Assembly: GCF_021869535.1 (NCBI RefSeq)
Contig: NW_026262734.1
Location: 107,977,088 to 108,041,087 of the forward strand
From: Mytilus californianus
Taxonomy: Eukaryota > Mollusca > Bivalvia > Mytilida > Mytilidae
DNA length: 64,000 nt
Direction: 5' to 3'
Both the position numbers and the translations under genes were made by a program. Position 1 is the stretch's first letter. Each line of letters starts with the position of its first letter. The notes under the pieces were generated by a model. It made no database searches, had not been told where the DNA came from, and worked only from the letters and a program-made list of their open reading frames with translations. Of this stretch, positions 58,723 through 64,000 are shown piece by piece.

Positions 58723-61188
58723 TCACAATTTCTTTATCATTAGTTTTGTTGATTTAAGAGAATAGTGATATCCTTTCCACGTTGTCCAAATGATTCCATC
58801 AGCATAAGAGCTCATTTCCCCTGGTAAGTACGGCCCGTTTAGATTTGAATAGTGACATATCTGGTGCCACCATGCTCCTTTATAAATGACTGCACAATTA
58901 TCACCAGTATATTTGTCATTATCTCTGTCATGCGTAGAAAACATATTTCCGTTATGGTATGTAAGACTGTCTCCTAAATAAAAAAATATGTTATTAATCA
59001 TTTTCTGTATCAATCTGACCCAGATATTGCATGTCACTTTTTCAGAACGGATTTCTTGGCCTTTAGTATTGATGTCCTTTACCATTCAACTATGACGGAA
59101 AAACAAATTAAAGTCAACTTTTTCAAAACTAATTGTTTCCATGTTTTACCATCTATAACTATTTTTCTTGCGTTGGGTTTAAAACGTAACATTCCTCATA
59201 CAATTCTTGGTTTATCTGAATAACCATATATAGTTATTATTGGCTGCAGGTTTCTACAATGCACATATAAAAATAAGAACATGTGTTATGATTGCCAATG
59301 AGACAACACTCCCCAAGAGAAAAAGTGACGAAAATAAAGGCAACAGTAGTATACCGCTGTTCAAAAGTCATAAATCGATTGAGAGAAAACAAATCCGAGT
59401 TACAAACTAAAACCGAGGGAAACACATCAACTATAAGAGGAAAACAACGAAACAACAGAACACTAAAGTGCAACATAAAACAAACGACAACGCAACATAC
59501 ATAGAAACGAAATATTGGATAACAACTGCCATATTCCTGACTTAGTAAAGGACATTTAAAAAAAAAATGGTGGGTTGGACCTGGTTTTGTGACGGGCCAA
59601 ACCTCCGCGCTTTATGGCAATGTTAAATATACCGCTAAAATGACAACATTACATGACGGGAATACAGTACAAATAAATGCAAGAACACCCAAGACAGAGA
59701 AATACATAAATAAATAATATAATAGTACATTTCGACATGTTAACCACAGAATAACAACGGATAACTAAAAATGATTAAGGACAGTACATAAAAACAGCTT
59801 AATAGAATTACGAATTATTTGTTTGTCACACGAATGCATCAACGCCACAAAAAGTCACGTCACAGGTAAATTTCTAAAAGTTGGAAATAGATCAAGATTA
59901 GGTTTCTAATAATGTTATTTAATGTATTTTATAACAATTACGAGAAAATATTAACATAGAATTGTGTTAGTAATAGTGCAACTAACTATGTCGGCCCTTC
60001 TTCCAAAATCAAACTGTGTAAAACAAATAAATCCTGTGCACATAGTTGCTTTAAACTAAAATCATACAAATGAACTGGGTGATTAATTATCTTTACTTTT
60101 ACATACGAATAGAAAATAAAAAATAGAACCACAACTACAAACGATAAGACACAAAACAATATCCGATCAGAATTACAAATAAAACTTCGTAAATTTTAAC
60201 TACTATAGGTCACCGTGTAAGTAAACACCAAACAATGTATTAAAAGAAAGTTTTCGTAATCATATTATCTGCTTTCTATTAAGGTAGATTCATGGTATAC
60301 CGCCATCTTGGATTGTACTATCTCAGTACAAAATCGGTCTAGTTATTTGCTCAAATCTGCAAATTTGGAGACAGATTTGCAATTTAATGGTTAGATTGTT
60401 TATTTATATAAAGAATTCTTGGTGATTTATTGTATTCTTCAAAATATTTAAACAAATATCAAATTTTGTGTTTTTAGAATCATTTTTTTCAAATAAGCCA
60501 TTAAAGGGGAGATAACTCTTTCAGTAAAAATATTACTGGACTGATAAGGAAATTTTTAATTTTTACTTGTAGCAAGAAAACAAGTTCGGTGACACCATTT
60601 TTTCTTTTTATTTTCTTAAAACATATTATAAAATCTATCTTCTTACAATTTATTTCAAAATTCTATCTCATAGACATTTTTTTATGCTCACAAATGTGTG
60701 TTTTTTCATGAACAATCTAACCAAATTTAGGCAATTTTCAACAACTCATAGCTTGAAAAATAGCACGGTGACCCATACTTTTTTTTATATTTTTGAAGAA
60801 AGCATAGTAAAATCTTCCTTTTGGCAAAGTATAAGAAAATTCTATCTCAAAAAGTATATACTTATGATCTACCTTAAGCATGTTAAGTATTAATATGATC
60901 TTTCATACAATGAGTGTTGATACAACGAATCCATGGAGCTTGCCTTAGGTATCATAGGTGAATAAGGGAAAACAGCGTGAGGTTTAATTCCTTTTGATTG
61001 CTTATAATACAACAGCCTGCTGCCAAAAATATATCATAATTAAATTTAATAGCTATGTCGTCACTGTCTGTTTCATTGCGTAAGAAAGGAGACAAATACA
61101 TCATAAATATGATCTTAAAACAAAAACTGACACGTCACCAACGACTCCTTAAAAGGAAGACTATCTTTACTACTAAAGAAAGAGACCA

Positions 61189-61224
<36 letters not shown>

Positions 61225-63355
61225 CGTCGGAAATATTTGTGATATGACGTATAAATGTAGTGTTTTGTACTTCCTAAAGTCTTTGAAACAATCCTTTTTT
61301 CCACAGAAAACGCCAATTTTTGAGAAAATACCAAATTCGATCCGTGTCTTATACGCTTTCGCGCATGCCCAGTCGACGTACTGCCTTCACTTTGTTTCAA
61401 CACTTGCCCAATTGTACCGCGATTTCGCAGGCATCTTCTAGTTTATATATATATAAATATATAAGAATACCTAGGCACTTTGCAATTAGAATAACTTCAT
61501 AAAAAAATAATATACAGATAAAAATATGGCGATTGACAATTTTGTAGTATTTGATTTAATTTCAAGAAACATGGGAAATTACTTCTATCCATTTTTTTCA
61601 TTAGAATTCAATATATATATATATCTACATGCATCGCTAGATGACTGAATACTATTTCATCCTGTCTAAGATATAGTCTAGAAACATATTCGATTACAGT
61701 TATTATATACATAAATAACTTTTTGTTTTTTAAAAGAGGATTTTTATTTGAAAATGTTACATGCATCAATTGTACAAGTGGTTTTTTTTTTAGATTTGCG
61801 CAATTAAAGATAAAACAGCAATGCTAATGTACAATGAATGAAAAACAATACGCACATAAAACACTGGTGAAAACAACAGAGGTCTAGGATTTTTAATAAT
61901 GAGCATAACTAAGGTTACAAAAGGACAAAAGTTGTCTGAAAACGTTAATAATACCACAGAAGAATGCGTCAATATTGTCAATTAAAAATGGCTTTCTTTT
62001 TCGACCACCGATAAAGAAGTGGGATATACTTTTAAGACTTTTTGTTCTAGTTAAACTTGTCAATAGACTAACAATAAACAAAAAATAGGATCAAAAATGT
62101 GTGTGTGCTCCCATAGTTATCGATCATATAGCCTGGAATGGATTTCGATTCTGAAAACATTGTAAACCATTCCTTATTCAACAAGCACTTCTTAAAAGAG
62201 GGACGAAAGATACCAGAGGGACAGTCAAACTCATAGATCGAAAACAAACTGACAACGCCATGGCCAAGAATAAAAAGACAAACAGACAAATAATAGTACA
62301 GATGACACAACATAGCAAACTAAAGACTAAGCAACACGAACCCCAACAAAAACTGGGTTAAAGTATTTGATGTTGTTGGACATATCGGTATTATATACAG
62401 CTTCTAGAATCATTTAAACATTAAACTGTTTACATCAATTAATGAAATAAACAAGAAGTCCGTCCCTCTCTAATAGTTTTCAAGTTAGTTAAAAAGTTTA
62501 CAAAGCATATTATGATGCAGTAAATAGATATAAGAAGATGTGGTATGAGTGCCAATGAGACTACCATCCATCCAAGTCACAATTTGTAAAAGTTAACCAT
62601 TATAGGTCAAAGTACGGCCTTTAACACGGAGCCTTGGCTCACACCAAACAGCAAGCTATTAAGCATATATAATGCAGTAAACACCAAATACATAAGTGTA
62701 TATAGAGGTATTCCCGTAACAGTGTGGACAACCACAATACTTATGTTGGTAATAATACTGAATCATTTACCTTTAACTTGTTTGTCATCGGCTATCGATA
62801 ACAATGATTTTACGCTCACGCAGTCTGTCAGAGGCCTTCCTAGGGGGTATTTAAATAGAATAAAAGAGTAAAGTTCATGCATGAGAATAAGAAGCAAAAA
62901 GAATTTTTAAGTATTCAACATTGTAATCAACATATAAGGTTTTGTTATTCGTATTATTTGATTTATTCGTTTAGAATCTTTGGCGACCCCACTGTTTAAA
63001 TGTCTACAACAAGTGCGATGTGATAATTCAGCGTTACAGAGGAACGATCACCTAATCTGACCCAGTCAATTTATAAAATATGCGCGTCACGAAATGGTTT
63101 CGTCCACACTGGTATGAAAACGACTCTATTACTAGTATACTGAGATGGATAAAAGACATTCTCACAGCAACAGGTAAGACTCACCAGCAGTACTGCTCGC
63201 TACGTAACCGCTTATTTCCAATTCATAGTTTGTTGTTACATCTCCGATAAAGAATCTAGTATATTTAGCCCATGCAGAATTTCCTTCAAAATCCTCCAAA
63301 TCTACCCGTAGTTGATAATCACCAGTTGAGACAATTTTGTGAATTTTTGCATTTC
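58723..63355 (-). CDS. Fibrinogen-related domain protein, last two exons (5' part outside window)
   Basis: I read join(63355..63185, 58973..58723), with the intron in phase 1 (GCTG|GTGAGT donor, TTTATTTAG acceptor, split Gly codon). Exon 63355-63185 gives GDYQLRVDLEDFEGNSAWAK and YTRFFIGDVTTNYELEISGY. The last exon gives GDSLTYHNGNMFSTHDRDND, then NCAVIYKGAWWHQICHYSNL and IIWTTWKGYHYSLKSTKLM, ending KKL and TGA. DRDND is the calcium site, WWHQICHYSNLNG with its Cys partner is the FReD core, and WKGYHYSLK is the usual C-terminus. About 138 of roughly 210 domain residues are present. Such proteins are secreted lectin-like recognition molecules. The signal peptide and N-terminus must lie beyond 64000. 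Confidence 0.88.
59265..59640 (+). repeat. Dispersed repeat in the FReD intron
   Basis: It begins AAAATAAGAACATGTGTTATG, a head like the 27411 element. It continues with a block (about 59335-59470) shared in complement with 3387-3533, and then GGTGGGTTGGACCTGGTTTT near 59569. The pieces suggest one longer repeat whose parts occur separately elsewhere. Confidence 0.55.
60283..60873. mobile_element. TTAA-flanked MITE (piggyBac- or Kolobok-like)
   Basis: TTAA precedes GGTAGATTCATGG at the left, and ATGATCTACC precedes TTAA at the right: an inverted repeat of about 10 bp with a TTAA duplication. The 591-bp interior has no transposase. TTAA targets are shared by piggyBac and Kolobok transposons, so the superfamily stays open. 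Confidence 0.75.
60880..62180. other. Intron sequence of the FReD gene, nothing recognised
   Basis: AT tracts near 61445-61460 and 61612-61625. Small frames on both strands are overlapping and featureless. Confidence 0.4.
62190..62360 (-). repeat. 3' tail of the RT element (fragment)
   Basis: It matches the tail at 1900-2070 (GATACCAGAGGGACAGTCAA, AACTGACAACGCCATGGC, AAGCAACACGAACCCCA). No RT coding sequence is attached, so it is a 5'-truncated copy. Confidence 0.65.
62525..62680 (+). mobile_element. Dispersed short element, subtype 2, truncated
   Basis: GATATAAGAAGATGTGGTAT at the start and TAACACGGAGCCTTGGCTCA further on match 57258-57458. The 3' third is missing. Confidence 0.65.
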
Positions 63356-63608
63356 CTGTAACATTATATGTCAACTTATAAATATATGTTGTAGCAATAT
63401 TATCTTCCTCTTTTCCTCAATTGTATAATCCTCGAAAGCGCATTGTGCTCGTAAATTTACTTAATAGTTTAACAGGAACAACATATCTTCCTAGAACATC
63501 TGAATTCACCGCTAAGTATTTATAAAGGGGTTACTTATGTTTATGCTTTATTTCTTTACGTTGTATTTGTGTTAATTTATTTTACAGTGTCTTTGTTGTT
63601 CTATTGGA

Positions 63609-63690
63609 CTTACGTCTCAGGCTGATATGGGCTTATATAGGGGTCTCGGGATGATACCCGGGTCGATATGGAAAAGGCCATGTATTATTA
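63609..63690. mobile_element. Foldback element 3, one-armed copy
   Basis: TAGGGGTCTCGGGATGATAC then CCGGGTCGATATGGAAAAGG matches the complement of 48814-48897, including the right arm, but the outer left arm is gone. Confidence 0.7.
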
Positions 63691-64000
63691 TGTATATATC
63701 AAATGATAGACGAAAGACACTAAAAGAACATTCAAACTCATAAGCCGAAAACGAACTGAAAATTAGGAATATATGTTTGACATATATGTTGAATATTTTG
63801 GACAATACATCATTCTTCAAATTTATGATTAAAAACAAAGAGTTTACTGCAAATATTTAGTGTAACAATCAAACAAATAATTTCGTTTTGATATAAACAC
63901 ATCAAATATATATATATATATATATAGGTATAGTTTCATCGTAATGGAGGCTATACAAAACATGAAAAAAAACATATACCTAGCCAAAACTCATGTGTAA

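Overview
The window looks like nuclear DNA from a bivalve mollusc, most likely a mussel such as Mytilus; the genus is an inference. The DNA is AT-rich, the genes are split by canonical GT-AG introns, and most of the length is repeats I associate with bivalves: Helentron-type (pearl-like) elements with tandem cores, TA-flanked MITEs, tRNA-derived SINEs, Penelope-like retroelement pieces and hammerhead-ribozyme repeats. There is no sign of bacterial operons, rRNA, CRISPR or plasmid functions.

Host-type genes are few and all lie on the minus strand. At 5.3-7.6 kb a complete two-exon gene encodes a secreted protein with a signal peptide, a long coiled coil and an IgGFc-binding-type domain. Its second exon and flank were duplicated to 27.1-30.5 kb, where the copy has two nonsense codons and no first exon. 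A PAN/apple-like first exon sits near 53.3-53.56 kb. The last two exons of a fibrinogen-related (FReD) gene lie at 63.2 and 58.7 kb, with the 5' part beyond the right edge. These three proteins look like secreted recognition or adhesion molecules.

The most unusual locus is 34.6-43.5 kb (minus strand). Ten exons, joined mostly in consistent reading phase, spell a composite protein: an OTU-type cysteine-protease domain, an acidic linker, a FLYWCH/FAR1-like zinc finger and a MULE-type transposase core. It carries one nonsense codon and about three frameshifts, so it is a recently decayed intron-bearing transposon gene or domesticated relative. A satellite of about 197 bp (43.56-47.8 kb, roughly 20 copies) abuts its 5' end, and one of its introns holds a short array with the same ACCTGAG/CTCAGGT motif.

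Retroelement pieces: a decayed reverse transcriptase at 2.1-3.1 kb, a GIY-YIG endonuclease fragment at 16.6-17.2 kb beside a 540-bp tandem repeat carrying a hammerhead-like fold, and a Penelope-like RT at 49.2-51.4 kb with its 3' tail repeated head-to-tail upstream. A plus-strand 5'-truncated relative is at 31.3-32.3 kb. Helentron-like elements lie at 23.0-24.1 and 51.6-53.0 kb. Foldback elements, MITEs and a 146-bp TG run fill much of the rest. Long stretches (8.7-12.5, 19-21.6, 25-27.1, 33-34.6 and 53.9-55.8 kb) show nothing I can name.
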